A stretch of 64,000 bases of DNA from Perkinsus olseni (taxonomy: Eukaryota > Perkinsozoa > Perkinsida), in contig JABANN010000101.1 in NCBI GenBank assembly GCA_013115125.1, forward strand, positions 1 to 64,000. Reading direction: 5' to 3'. Numbering within the stretch: position 1 is the stretch's first letter; each line of letters starts with the position of its first letter. Under the pieces are notes generated by a model that was given only the letters and a program-made list of their open reading frames with translations, did not search any database and was not told the DNA's origin. This document shows positions 1 to 10,709 of the stretch, in pieces. A program made the position numbers and the translations under genes.

Positions 1-321
1 GGTTATATGTAGACAACTGAGGCGCGCGCCAACTACCGTGCGCTGCCCCCTCGAACCAGCGGTTCGTCACAACAGATGTATGGTAACCGCGACAAGGGCA
101 ATGCTGATTTTTGTGCGCCAAGGCTTTAAAAATGAAGGTCCTGGGGATTGAACCGGAGACCATTCACGAGGTGAAGGAAAGGATGCTCCGCTGGGTGAAC
201 ATATGTGATTCCACGTCCCGAGATTGTTGATGTACTGAGCCGGCCTAACACTGCTTGTGCCGTCCATAACGTGTTAGTCGATTTCATAACTGATTCATCC
301 ATAATTCAATCGAAGGCCACC
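1..321. other. 5' flank, no gene recognised
   Basis: Short open frames on both strands show no recognisable domain. A minus-strand match to a tRNA T-arm/B-box (GGTTCAATCCC, 146-156) lacks a paired T stem and is not a tRNA gene. Confidence 0.5.
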
Positions 322-3300
322 ATGATGTCTAGTAGTACTGAACTCGCGCCACCAGATCCGGAGATATGGTCACGAGCTCGGCAGTTCTTGACTCGTCTAG
401 AGTCGGCTGATGCTCGAGAGCAAGTGGGAGAATCGACACTTCCACTGCACGCATCAGCCTTCCTTTCAGGACGATCTATTGGTGCCCTCTGCTGAGAGCC
501 TGTCCTCAACACTGCAGGCCGAGGGCCAGGGGTAACAAGAGTCGCGTTTCGCTGTGTTCGTGGTGGCGGACTACCGTCATTTTCGCGGGCCTGCTAATCA
601 CCAGTGGGGAGCCCTGTCTTTCAGGTTGTCGAGTCTAGTGAAGATTATAAAGCTCCAAAAGGAAAGGATAGCCTCCCTCCAAGTGCTTGCAATTGCTCGC
701 TCGTTACTTGCTCGTTATTTCTCGTCGATAGGCCTCTCTCGAAGGGCGCTCTAGCATTGATAGTCGGCATCAATCCGGTGGGGATGGCGCCCTCATACAC
801 GAAGTAAGGTATCTCTCAGGGGTAGTGCACCGTGTTTCAACGTAGTTGCGTACCGAGCTGTCAAAGGCGCGTGAAGAGGTGGTCTCCTTACACGAGCACA
901 TCAGGCAGGCTAGGGAGATGAAGGTGGAAGCAGTTCCACTGTTCGAGTAGCTATTTAGAGCCTCTAGGAAACGGAAGAACGACTCGGCTTGCATATCGTC
1001 CGAGCCATGATGGACGAAGTAGGAGGAGAGTCTTCTCGAGAGATCACCGACTCCGAGGACTGCCTGTTCACGGCTCGACTGTTCACCAGGCAGAGGTCTC
1101 TGTTAGTCTCGGCGCTGAGAGTGGCTGATGAGTAGTAATGGGAGAACGAGAGGGTCGCTGGTTTTCACTTGGTTCTGGCCTGCCTATGAGTTGTCTAGCG
1201 AAGGTGAGTGTTTCATCCCTCTGTATCAGCGAGAGTTTCTCCTCACCTCATACCCTGCAAGAACTAGTACCGGGGGGCAGGGTATATTGACACCTCAACC
1301 CTTGTGACGGTTATTAACAGCAGTCGCACAGGTTACGAGAAGACAACGTGAAGCTATCGCTGCAGCTGTCCAACATTCGAGGTCGGCTAGAGCGTTTGGG
1401 AGGGGAGGCCGCCGTCAAGGGTCTATCGGCTGCCGTGCAAGCTAGAGATCGCCAGATTGCTGAGAAGGACGTGGGCCGTTATAATCACCACTGAAGTGAA
1501 TATAGTGGTTAAATCAGGCTAAGATAGCAGACCTCAGCGCACGCCTCGAGGCCATAGGGAAGCAGGCGGCCGAGGAGGGCAGCAACACCAGCTTGGAGTC
1601 GTCTATGATATCGGAGCGAACCAATCTTGAGGCATCTGATAGTGAGAGAGCCCTACTAGTCGATACACAAGGTGTGAGAGAACGCTGCGCCATGCATCGA
1701 CTTCGAGGCTCTTCAGAGACGGGTTTATCGGTAGTCGCGGGACCACATGATGGAGGCCACATCCGCGACCATGATGTGGATGGAAATAAGGTTGTAGCTG
1801 CGAAGGGCGTCCGCGCGATTGCGTGAGGTAGTGGCTGTTTAGGAGCAGCCTGGCACGCGGGAGGTGATAGAGAGATGCTCAGCCGTAACGGAGTCGGAAG
1901 ACTCCCAGTCGCCTGTACACGCCCCCACCGCTGAGACGGCGAGGGTAGTAGCCTCAGGCGACTCGGCTCTGACTATGATTGTGAGCTCAGGGCCAAGATC
2001 GGCATGTCCGGGGCGAGGCTATCGTCCCGCCGCCGGCACCGCTGCTCACTGGAAGGGACCTTGATGTCACTGATGTGTCGATGGAGGTCGTTGAAGGTGC
2101 CACGACAGTCCGCAATAGCACGGTTATGGCTAGTGAAGCGAATCGTGGGCTCCAAAGGGCTACTCCCACCTCAAAGTAGAACTGATAACGACGGGTTGGT
2201 TCTCCTGTGGATGCACATTCATCAGAGCTATGCCTGAGACGGCGGTAGTGGCCGTGTCTACTCCCGGGCGAGTCAGTAATGCGACTAAACTATCGCTCAG
2301 CGCTACTACTTTCAATGGGGTTAAACGCCGCGCCACGACCAACGTGAAGCTGCGAAATCCTCGATTGGACTTGGCTTCTGTGGCAGCTTCGACTGATACT
2401 AAAGTAGGGCGGTCGGATGCAACCCGAATGACTGATCCCTTCTGTGTAACAGCTGCCTGCTTCCCGACATCCCGCAGCTCCAGCGTGTGATGATGGGTTC
2501 GCTGGGGTGCCCTCCTTACCGCAGTCTGGGGATCTACTACGAGGTACGTATGCCACGAGCAATAGACGACGGTAGCTTTACGATCGTCTCAGCGTGGCAT
2601 CCGAATAGCGGCAGCTTCCCCGGATACGACAGCCCCAGTGTGTGGTCACCTCAGCAGCCCCCGATGGTCCAAAGGCATTATAGCGCGAACGCTACCTCAA
2701 CTGCAGGGGGGCGAAGGAAGCTAGTACTGCAGCGGATCATGACAGCGCACCTCCCCTTCTTTTACCATCAGATTGCTAGGCAGCTGTCCGGTACGCCGAT
2801 CCTCACTGCGGACCTACCGAGGCGGGACACTCCTGATGCTCATGTAAGAGCATTGTGGTGGCTTGCTGGGCCTCAGTGCTCGCCTTCAGTCATTGCAAGC
2901 CGGCATGGTCCGCCCGCCCCCTGCCCTCTCATCCCATATACCCCGCCCGCCACAATTCATGAACCTAGGCGCCCTCAGTCACAGGTCGACTGTAGCGAGC
3001 ACTACCACCACTAGTAGACAGTCCTCAGCAGCCCAGTAAGGGAGGCCCTTGTTCATGATAAGCTGAGCTTTGTCAGGTTTGTACCGCTCGTCGGCAGTCC
3101 AGTGACCACCGAGCAGGCCTCCTTCTTAGGGATCTCCCCTGGTGGCGGTAGAGTTACCCCTGGCAGTAGCGGCCTGCGAATGGTCAATAATACCCCGATA
3201 CCACAACTTCCCCTACACAAGGCTGCCAACTATACCGTTGGCCTGCCGCTCTGGTCGGCGGCCAGCTCGGGACAACGCGGGAACGGCCTGCCGGTGTTGG

Positions 3301-4612
3301 GCCAGGGGGTGATGCGATCTGCACGGTGAGGGCGGCGACCTTCATGCACCGAGCTCGCCCAGATTTTCATGATCTACGGGCTGTGTTGAGTTCTCAACCT
3401 GGACCACGCATTTTTGGTATGTGCTTTTGTCCCCATGCCTTTAAGCGTCGTTTCGCACTACCGAGTGTTGGCACAGACCCTTCACGGCACAGGGGGCGTG
3501 GAGACGGACGCCGCTCTGATGAGCTTCCAAATCCTCACTGAAAAGTACTGCATAGAATGGTAGCTCTGTTGCTTCAGTGTCCACTTGGCAGTTTTAATCG
3601 GCTGGGCCCCTCTCTGGCATGTGATGTTATCTATCGACTGTCGAGGTGCGGCACCAGGCGAGAGGATCTACCTAGGATTACCAAGAAGTTCATCAACGTC
3701 ACATCTAGTAGTGACGGGTAGCGACTTACGGGTGATAGAGGCCCCCTTCCTTGTCGTGAAGAAGTAATTTATCCTCGTCGGTCGTTTCACGTTGAGTGAT
3801 AGGCTACTCTGTTCCTCGATATCTCAGCTGATCATGATGTAGATTGCTAGTGCCCCAGTGAGCCAACTTCATGGAGTGTACTACCTCCGAGGTCGCGTTG
3901 GTCTAGTCAAGTGAATGAGTTCGCGACCGAAGGCACCTTCCATCTCAGCCGAGCTTCCTCTTCATATCGATCTAGTACCCGCCCCCGACGCGGTGAAGGC
4001 TGTGCAGGGCTTCTGGGACCTGGGCCACAAGACTGTGGCTAAGCGAGTACTAGTCTGTCGTAGTTCAGCGTGGCATTCCTCTCTTAGCTGCTCAGCAACC
4101 TCCAGACGTACTGGCTTGAGCCCCTCACTGAGAAGGTGCAGCGTACGCCCTTCAACACGCCACACAAGCAGTACGGAGGTGATTGCCTTATGGGCGGTTT
4201 TACTGTTCTCCTGGTCACCGGGACCTGGTCACTGATTGTTGACTCTGAGCTTTCCTGCACGGTCGCGCCGTTTGTTTCGTGCTTGATCCGTCTCACCGCC
4301 TCGCTTCGGTCACAGGCTGCCCGGTTCAGATTTGTACAAACGACGAGCTCAAGCCGAAGATACTCTCGTGCTTTCATGCCCCACGCTATCGCAAATGTAC
4401 ATTGATGACCTGAGAGCTCTCTGGAGGGTTGTGGACACCATAGTCGCCGAGGCTGGTGATGAGGTACTGAGCGATCGACAGTTTGTCACCAATGTATGTA
4501 TCGCCCTCAGCCAATCCCTGAGGGCACTGTGGAGATCATTCGTCATGAGCTACACCCGCTTCGACGTGTGCTTCGCAAATTTATAGCGGACAGGAAGAAG
4601 AATTCTAAATGA
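322..4612 (+). CDS. Unrecognised helical/coiled-coil protein, many exons
   Basis: I do not recognise the family. The proposed start is the first of two adjacent ATGs (MMSSSTELAPPDPEIW). Coding shows as short open blocks split by stops and GT-AG introns. Heptad-like, charged blocks lie near 602-690, 850-950, 1350-1470 and 1520-1670 and would form coiled coil. The middle (about 2500-3320) is rich in Pro, Ser and Gly. The C-terminal third (about 3470-4612) is again helical, with blocks such as YRVLAQTLHGTGGVETD, LHIDLVPAPDAVKAVQGFWD and a basic end FIADRKKNSK before TGA. No transmembrane segment or catalytic motif is visible, so a structural or scaffold role is only a guess. Exon boundaries are mostly unresolved, and the span could in principle hold two genes. 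The strand is well supported by continuous sense across introns. Confidence 0.6.
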
Positions 4613-4717
4613 CAGTTTCAGCACGATCGTTTCTGTACCGGGATGCTGTTGAGTTCGGATTGGCGGGAGGCGGAGCGAAGCTGCTAGTGGTGGTGATATT
4701 TAGTTTCTGTCCGCTTG

Positions 4718-6330
4718 ATGCCAGCTCCTCCCCGGGAAGGTGGCGGATACAGCAAGCTGAGTGCACCAGGGCGGAGCGAAGCGGCGAATGTTCCTTACAC
4801 GGAATCAACTTTCCAAGATCTTCCGAAGGCCCCGACGGCAGCTCTCGAGGGATCGGCCCGAAGGACCAGGCAGGCAGCTCCACGCCACGGGGACCGCAAA
4901 CGGAGTTCATTGTCGATGAGCATCATGCATTTGGGCAAGTGGGGCCTGATGGTGGTCTTCGTGCTCATCCGCGCAGCGCATACGATGACTATGGAGGCAT
5001 CCAAGGTCGATGGACGGTAAGAATCCTCAATGTAGCCCAAGCATCTTCTTGCGCGATGCCAGGTTCCTATACAACAAAGCAACACCTGTTGTAGTAGAGT
5101 GTGTCATTACCTTTGTAGTGGGGCTCTACATGGCCTACAGTCTTGAGGGGCCGGACTGGCTGCGGAAATGTCTCGCGCCGGAGTCCTTCAAGGTACGCTG
5201 GGCCGCACTTACCGTGAGGCATTCGGTCATCCTTGCAGGTTTTTTCCCTTATCGGTGCCTTGTTCGCCATCGGTGACATACTGGAGATGCAGTCTATGTC
5301 GGCGATGGACGGAGCGGTCTACCAGGTGCTTGGCCAGTCCAAGCTCATCGTAACAGCAGTAACGCTATGGGCTATCAAAGGGCAAGGCCAGACGGCCCTG
5401 GAGTGGGTGGTAAGCAGGGGGTAGCGTAGACTCTCTTAAAGGGCTCGAGTGCCTGGAGTGTTGCTACCAGGTACTAGCCTTGATCGTGGCATCTATGAGC
5501 GCTTTCGTCATTGAGGACCACAACAGCGGCAATCTCCCAGCCGCTGCCGTGTACGACTCGCAGCCACAACAGAGCTTTGTTCGCAAACTCTTGGGTATAG
5601 GATACGTCATGTCTAAGGTGAGTAGTGGGCACCACTGTCCACCAACATCGCTTTTCCCGATACTGGAGGCCTTGATGATGTCCCTCAGGTCACTATATCA
5701 TGCGTGTGTGCAGTCCTCGCCGACAAGTATATGAAAAAGTTCTCCGACGTTCCCTTCTACATCCAGATGGCACAATACAAGATTGCTTGGTTCGCCACTT
5801 GTTTCGTTCTAGCCTATGCTCTCGATAGGGAGGTGCCAGCCTGACCACCAGTCTCGCTGTTGCATTTTCCAGCTTTGTTCTTCTCAGGGAGAGATGACTC
5901 AGTTTGGTTTCTTCCACGGTTGGACTCTGTCGACCTGGGCAGTCGCCGTGAGTTTCACCATCAAGGGTTGGTGTACGATGTACCTCTTACGAAGCCTCGA
6001 TTCTGTTCTCAAAAATATCGGAGAGGCCCTTGCGGTAAGTCAGCATTCCCGACTGGATGACCACCCTCGGGCTCACCTCAGGTCATCGCAGTGTACTTGT
6101 TCTCTATTTTGCTGTGGGGAAGGGCATTCGACGCCGCGGCCTTCCTGAGCATGTCCGCTGTCGTACTCGCCGTGGTCACCTACACTTTGGTGGTCAGACT
6201 GGAGACGAAGAACAAACGTTTGATGTTTATGTTGGTGGAGATACAGGATGATGTTCCCTATGTGCCAACCTCCTCTCCCCCGGGGGATGCACGGGCTGCT
6301 CTGTCCTCATCGCCAGAAACCAACCATTGA
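4718..6330 (+). CDS. Nucleotide-sugar transporter (UDP-galactose/CMP-sialate transporter family)
   Basis: A multi-pass Golgi/ER membrane protein that exchanges nucleotide sugars for nucleoside monophosphates. Exons: 4718-5016, 5063-5192, 5239-5409, 5471-5617, 5689-5832, 5888-6034, 6082-6330. They join in frame to 428 residues, with introns of 46-71 nt. The signature is GDILEMQSMSAMDGAVYQVL followed by LGQSKLIVTA, typical of the NST family. Hydrophobic segments include LMVVFVLIRAA, VECVITFVVGLYMAY, VFSLIGALFAIG, ALIVASMSAFVI, IAVYLFSILLW and FLSMSAVVLAVVTYTLVV. The family usually has about 320-350 residues. The extra here is a basic, Ser/Arg-rich cytosolic N-terminus of about 67 residues before MSIMHLGKWG. 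An internal start at that Met (4919) would give a normal-sized protein. The substrate cannot be read from sequence. Confidence 0.92.
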
Positions 6331-6349
6331 TTCGTCCGTTAATAGATGT

Positions 6350-7053
6350 ATGACAGGAGCAGCAGCAGTAGTAGTAGCATTCCCACTATTGATAACAGTT
6401 TCTAAGAGTGCCTCGACGAGGCAGGCTGCCTTGCCTTGGGTAGAAGTGCACGCTGCGGTTCGGTTGAAGGCCTTTTCTTTTCAATGCTTCCGCCTCCTTC
6501 GACGGCCTTGCCTCATCTGCCAGCCTCCCAAAGGATCCTAGCTGAATCGGGGTACGTCAGTCGACCAGCAGAGGTGGCCGTCGGCAAGGACCCTCTTTTG
6601 TATGGCCGTCCCCGGAGGCCCTTCGCTCAGCTCGCTCAACACTTTAAGGAGCTCTATATGGCCGTGCCTGAGCACCAAGGCGGTCACAGGTCACCAGTGC
6701 CCAATGCCACGCCTGAGGGTTCAGTAGCGTCTGTCACGGGGATTAATCGAGTCGAGGAATCCGACGCTGGTCATGATGCGCGACAGGCTCAGCTTTTGGA
6801 CGCCTCCCTCATCGCCATCATAAGCACAGACATTCCGTGGCCGCTCTTTCCGTCTCTACGTTGTGCCCTCAGTCCGGGCGGGTGCCTGACGGTTCAGCTC
6901 GGTGGCTTGAAGCCGCCCTTGCTAGCGTACCAGCTGCCCGCCAGTGGTGTTGACTACACCGCTGGTCGATCGCATATTGAGCTACAGCCCTTCAAACTGG
7001 AGGGTGTGACTTACGTTAGAGTGATGGTGTATTTCTCCTATACCCATGCTTGA
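6350..7053 (+). CDS. Possible secreted protein, unrecognised
   Basis: An ATG at 6350 opens a hydrophobic, signal-peptide-like stretch (MTGAAAVVVAFPLLITV). About 90 nt on, coding seems to shift to another frame that stays open from 6436 to the TGA at 7051, implying a short intron I could not place cleanly. The downstream part contains LTVQLGGLKPPLLAYQLP and YTAGRSHIELQPFKLEGV, which read like beta-strand-rich extracellular sequence, but no family is recognised. An alternative is that the block from 6484 is a separate intron-free gene and the hydrophobic piece is chance. It lies between the sugar transporter and a second secreted protein on the same strand. Confidence 0.4.
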
Positions 7054-7383
7054 CCCTGTCCCCTAACACTCCTAGGTAGATGAAGAGTTCACAGTCTGGC
7101 CAATCATCATGCTATCTAGTTGTAGCGTATCCTGAGGCATCCTCGCTCGCTGTAGGGTACATATCTGAAACCGCTAGGAACTCAGCGGCGCGCTTCGAGG
7201 GGCCGTGCTCGCGCTTACGGTAGAGTGATCTTTCGCTATTAGTAGCTCATGAAGGGCTTTCATCCAAGGTTCGAGGGCGTCCTCTCTGAGCATGATTGGC
7301 GTTGGTTCCCCGGATGCCATCGGCCGCTACTTTGGGGCTCTGCGAGGGCCATTGTGCAGTACATTACATCCCCGTCGTCTTTA

Positions 7384-9017
7384 ATGGTTCGTCCAAATCT
7401 CGTTCTATTCGTCACCATCTTTCTCTCTGCCAACCATCCTGTCACAGCTACTGGACAAAATTCATGCCCTGAGACTGTAGCGTCACCGGTTTCCCCCCTC
7501 ATCGAGCCTTAAGTTTCAGACGCCCCCGCCAGCCCAAGTTGACTGTTCCCAGGCAAAGCTGGGCTTCTTTACTTGGCCGCAGAGCATATGGATGGATCCT
7601 ACCAACACCGAGTTCATAGTGAAATGCTCACCATGATCGACTCGATAAGATGTAGCGAGCCCTCAGGATTTCGCGGCGCACCCGGCGGTGCGCAGCCTGA
7701 GCTGCGGTGGTGACTTCTGGTTCAACGTCGGAGACTACTCGAGTGCCGCGGAGATCAAGGACAGCTACAGGCTCCTCCCTTTCATGCGCGATCTCCGAGC
7801 ATCCGTACGTCCTGGTGAGATACTAAGCACTTATTACTGTCACCACGGACTCCCCCTCTAGATACCCAACGCAGTGGCCGTGGGGTTATTTATCTCACCT
7901 ACGGCGATACCACCGCCCATGATGAGCTGGCGCTGGTGAGTGCCACCCTCACCACTATGGCTGTCGGAGGTCTTTCTTCCGCAGCTCCAATTCATAGACA
8001 CCTTCTTCGAGTGGTTGCTGTCTTTGAGTAAGGCAGAGATCCTGGAGATTGCCCCGATCGGTATCTCGCTCGATGTTGAAGGCAGCCCTCCAGAGATGGT
8101 CTTCAACTCTCTTGTTAAACTACGGTGAGCTACTCGTGTGGAAGCCTCGTCAGTGTTGATGGCATTCTACGCAGAGCTTACAAGCACACCTATCTCGCTG
8201 AGATACCGGAGGAGGCATTCCTCATCCAACACGTTGTAGCCGGCTTCCCCAGTCCTCAAGGCACCAAGTATCCCCTCCGTTATGACCAGCGCTCATATGC
8301 CCCGTTGTAGGTATATCATGGAGCTGGCTGACAGCGCTGTTTATCTCGTATACCGCTCTTACATGTACGACACTAGTAGCGGGATGAACTTGTCTCCAGG
8401 TCAAGCGCGCAGCTGTTCCGGATGCCCCTTCGGGAGTGCATCCTTCTCAGCCAACAATATCCTCGTGCGGTTCCGTTGGTTCATCATGGAGCAGTGTGAA
8501 GACTGCCTCTCTCCGGGATACCAACCGCGCGCCAGAGTAACCGTACTGGTTGAATCTGACTGTAGCGACCACTGACTTTAAGGGCGGTAGGACGGCCCCG
8601 CTTGTCAGGCAATTTGTACGCCTACTGCGGTCGCCTCTCCTTCTGCGCCCAGAGTGCTGGTGGGATCACCAATGTCGTGGATACCCTTAAGATATTCTGG
8701 AGTGAGCTCACGATATCCGGCTTGCTCACCCAGGAGAGGTACGCGGTCTAGTGGGCCCTGTTGGTCACGCATCAGTGGTGAGCTTCCCCCATGTATGCAC
8801 GTCCATTGGTCTCAGGTTCGATGCACTCATGAACAAGGACTCCCCCTATGGTATACACAACTGGTGGGGGCGTGCATCTCTTCCATTCGCCATCGGGCAC
8901 TACCTCTCAGGATTTGGTCTCGCTGCCTCTTCCCTCCGACCGTGTCCGGAAACTTCTCTGACTGCGGAAGCAACTTCGAGGCGCTCGCGGAGGGATGCCG
9001 CGGCCGAGCTAACCTAG
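7384..9017 (+). CDS. Secreted protein, possibly a TIM-barrel glycosidase-like hydrolase
   Basis: The proposed start MVRPNLVLFVTIFLSANHPV looks like a cleavable signal peptide. Several exons follow in different frames. Blocks that look truly coding include VIYLTYGDTTAHDELAL (about 7890), EILEIAPIGISLDVEG (about 8035-8085), LADSAVYLVYRSYMYD (about 8325), ARVTVLVESDC (about 8530) and DALMNKDSPYGIHNWWG (about 8820). One intron is clear: 8738-8815, joining LLTQER to FDALMNK. The order of an acidic strand end (DVE), a V-Y-R-S-Y strand, a V-L-V-E strand and a late G-I-H-x-W motif resembles barrel hydrolases in which these strands carry catalytic residues. That comparison is from memory of the fold and is weak. 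The 3' end is uncertain. Confidence 0.45.
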
Positions 9018-9472
9018 CAGGCTGATCGCTACGCTGCTCGTTCGAAGCTCCACATTCACCCTTCTTTTGGTCACACTTCCGTCCGTCGCAGAGATGGCTC
9101 TGGTCTGTCACTAACGCATTTCTGTCTCCATCATCATGACATTCATTATTCAATAAGATAGTGCCACTATCATCGCAGTCATTGTCAGTACATGGCCCGC
9201 CATAGCTCACCATGGGGAGTTTCCCAGCATCGCCTCGTGGTTGTGTTCGCCGGGGGTCGGCAGGCTCTCTGCGAGGGCTACGAACAGATCGGAAGAGGCA
9301 TCGGGAGCTCCATTCCCTCTCTCATAAAGCGTAGATGAGGCTGATTGTTCTGCATTTCTCCAGCGCAGTAGTTAATTGGAGGATGCTCGTGGTTGTCAGG
9401 TGGATGTGTTTTACGCATGGTCATGTAAGTGACTTCCACTCTCCAGTAGTTTCGCGGATTATTCTCAGTCAC
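9018..9472. other. Intergenic stretch with an antisense Cys-rich block
   Basis: No plus-strand gene is seen. On the minus strand about 9030-9200 reads as a Cys-rich, acidic stretch (GGPCTDNDCDDSG ... LCDGRKCDQKKGECG) without a clear start or exon borders. It may be a relic or exon of an EGF-like secreted protein, or chance. Confidence 0.3.
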
Positions 9473-10552
9473 ATGACTGTTCGCTGCCGCTCATTGCGTT
9501 CTCTTCCGGCCTCATCATCCTCATCATCAGTCTCTATCTCTGAAGGGAGTACACAAGGAAGCATTAAGGACTTGCTGCCCCCGTCGGTCTCTCAGAACCC
9601 CGACAGCAACGCAGTGTTCTTGAATGTGTACGACTTGGATGAGGGTGTCGTTCGCCTGAACACCTTCATGTCTAGGATCGGCATTGGTGGTGCGTTTCAC
9701 GTGGGAGTGTCTGTGTTCGGCAAGGAGTATTATTACTCCGGTATCGGCCCGCCCAGCGCTCCTGACGATCCTGACACTGACCCCAGTGGTGTCTATTGGC
9801 ACGAGCCAACTCACCACGACGTTCACGTCTATCGCGAGTCAGCATATCTGGGGTCCACTGCCCTCACCGAGCGCCACGTTTATGAGCTCGTTCGCCGCCT
9901 GGGGAAGTTCTGGACAGTCAGCCGCTACGATTTGTTACGGCGAAATTGCTGCCAGTTTGCGGAGGCTCTTGCAGACGGTTTGGGAGTTGGTCCGATCCCC
10001 AAAGGATTTTATGTGCTTTCTCGCCGGCTCTCGGTGGCCGCCGACTCTTTGGGTGGAGCCATTGGTGCTGTTGCTGATGCAGTTGGGTGGGTATCGCAAC
10101 CGACACCCGACAGGCGGACACTTGCCGATCAACAGTTCGCGGATTCTTCCAACTCTTCCGTCGAGGACCCTGTCCTAATTGTGAATGTCATCGTGCCTCA
10201 CTCAGCTAAGGCACCGAACGGCATAGAGCCCATCGTTCTCTCGCAAGGCGAGTCGACTTTCGGCCGCATCAATCCCAAGCAACTGCACAACTTTCATGTT
10301 GTCGACCATCCGTCGATCTCGAGAACACACGCGCGTATCCGTCTCTCAGGGGAGACTATTACGGTTACCGACCTCGGCTCTGTCAATGGCACCCGAGTTG
10401 TCTGCCCTTGGCCGGGCCAACGAGGACCTCAGCTGCTTTCACCGCGGCGGCCACGAAAACTGAACCTTCACTTGGACGAGTTCGTCGTGATGGGTGCTGT
10501 GTCATTACATTTGCGTCTGTCTTATCAGAAGCCCACCACGCCAACTCGTTAA
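9473..10552 (+). CDS. PPPDE (DeSI-type) cysteine peptidase fused to FHA domain
   Basis: A single-exon 359-residue protein from the ATG at 9473. An in-frame ATG at 9335 would add 46 residues of poor quality, so the inner start is preferred. Residues about 10-35 are Ser-rich. A PPPDE domain spans about 45-185: AVFLNVYDL opens it, the candidate catalytic His is in GAFHVGVSVFG (about 76) and the candidate catalytic Cys in LRRNCCQFAEAL (about 159). The family removes SUMO or ubiquitin from proteins. Residues about 235-350 form an FHA phosphothreonine-binding domain: FGRINPK, HPSISRTHARI and LGSVNGTRV give the standard G-R, S-R-x-H and N-G-T residues. The fusion suggests a deSUMOylase/deubiquitinase recruited to phosphorylated partners; this is inferred from the domains. 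No transmembrane segment is seen. Confidence 0.93.
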   Translation: MTVRCRSLRSLPASSSSSSVSISEGSTQGSIKDLLPPSVSQNPDSNAVFLNVYDLDEGVVRLNTFMSRIGIGGAFHVGVSVFGKEYYYSGIGPPSAPDDPDTDPSGVYWHEPTHHDVHVYRESAYLGSTALTERHVYELVRRLGKFWTVSRYDLLRRNCCQFAEALADGLGVGPIPKGFYVLSRRLSVAADSLGGAIGAVADAVGWVSQPTPDRRTLADQQFADSSNSSVEDPVLIVNVIVPHSAKAPNGIEPIVLSQGESTFGRINPKQLHNFHVVDHPSISRTHARIRLSGETITVTDLGSVNGTRVVCPWPGQRGPQLLSPRRPRKLNLHLDEFVVMGAVSLHLRLSYQKPTTPTR

Positions 10553-10709
10553 AGGCTCTCCTGCACGTCCACTTGTTAATGTATGCTTGCCGGTATCATT
10601 ACCCCTTCTTTCTGACTAGCCGCTCGTGGCCTCGTGTTCGAGCTCCTCCTGACTGCCGAGCCGTGCTTACAGCGTTTGCCAGTTGTTCTTTTCCTCTTTT
10701 TGTCCTATC

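Noticed and set aside
140-215. Possible minus-strand tRNA (T-arm-like GGTTCAATCCCC)
   Set aside because: The T stem does not pair (only two of five pairs) and no acceptor or anticodon arm fits.
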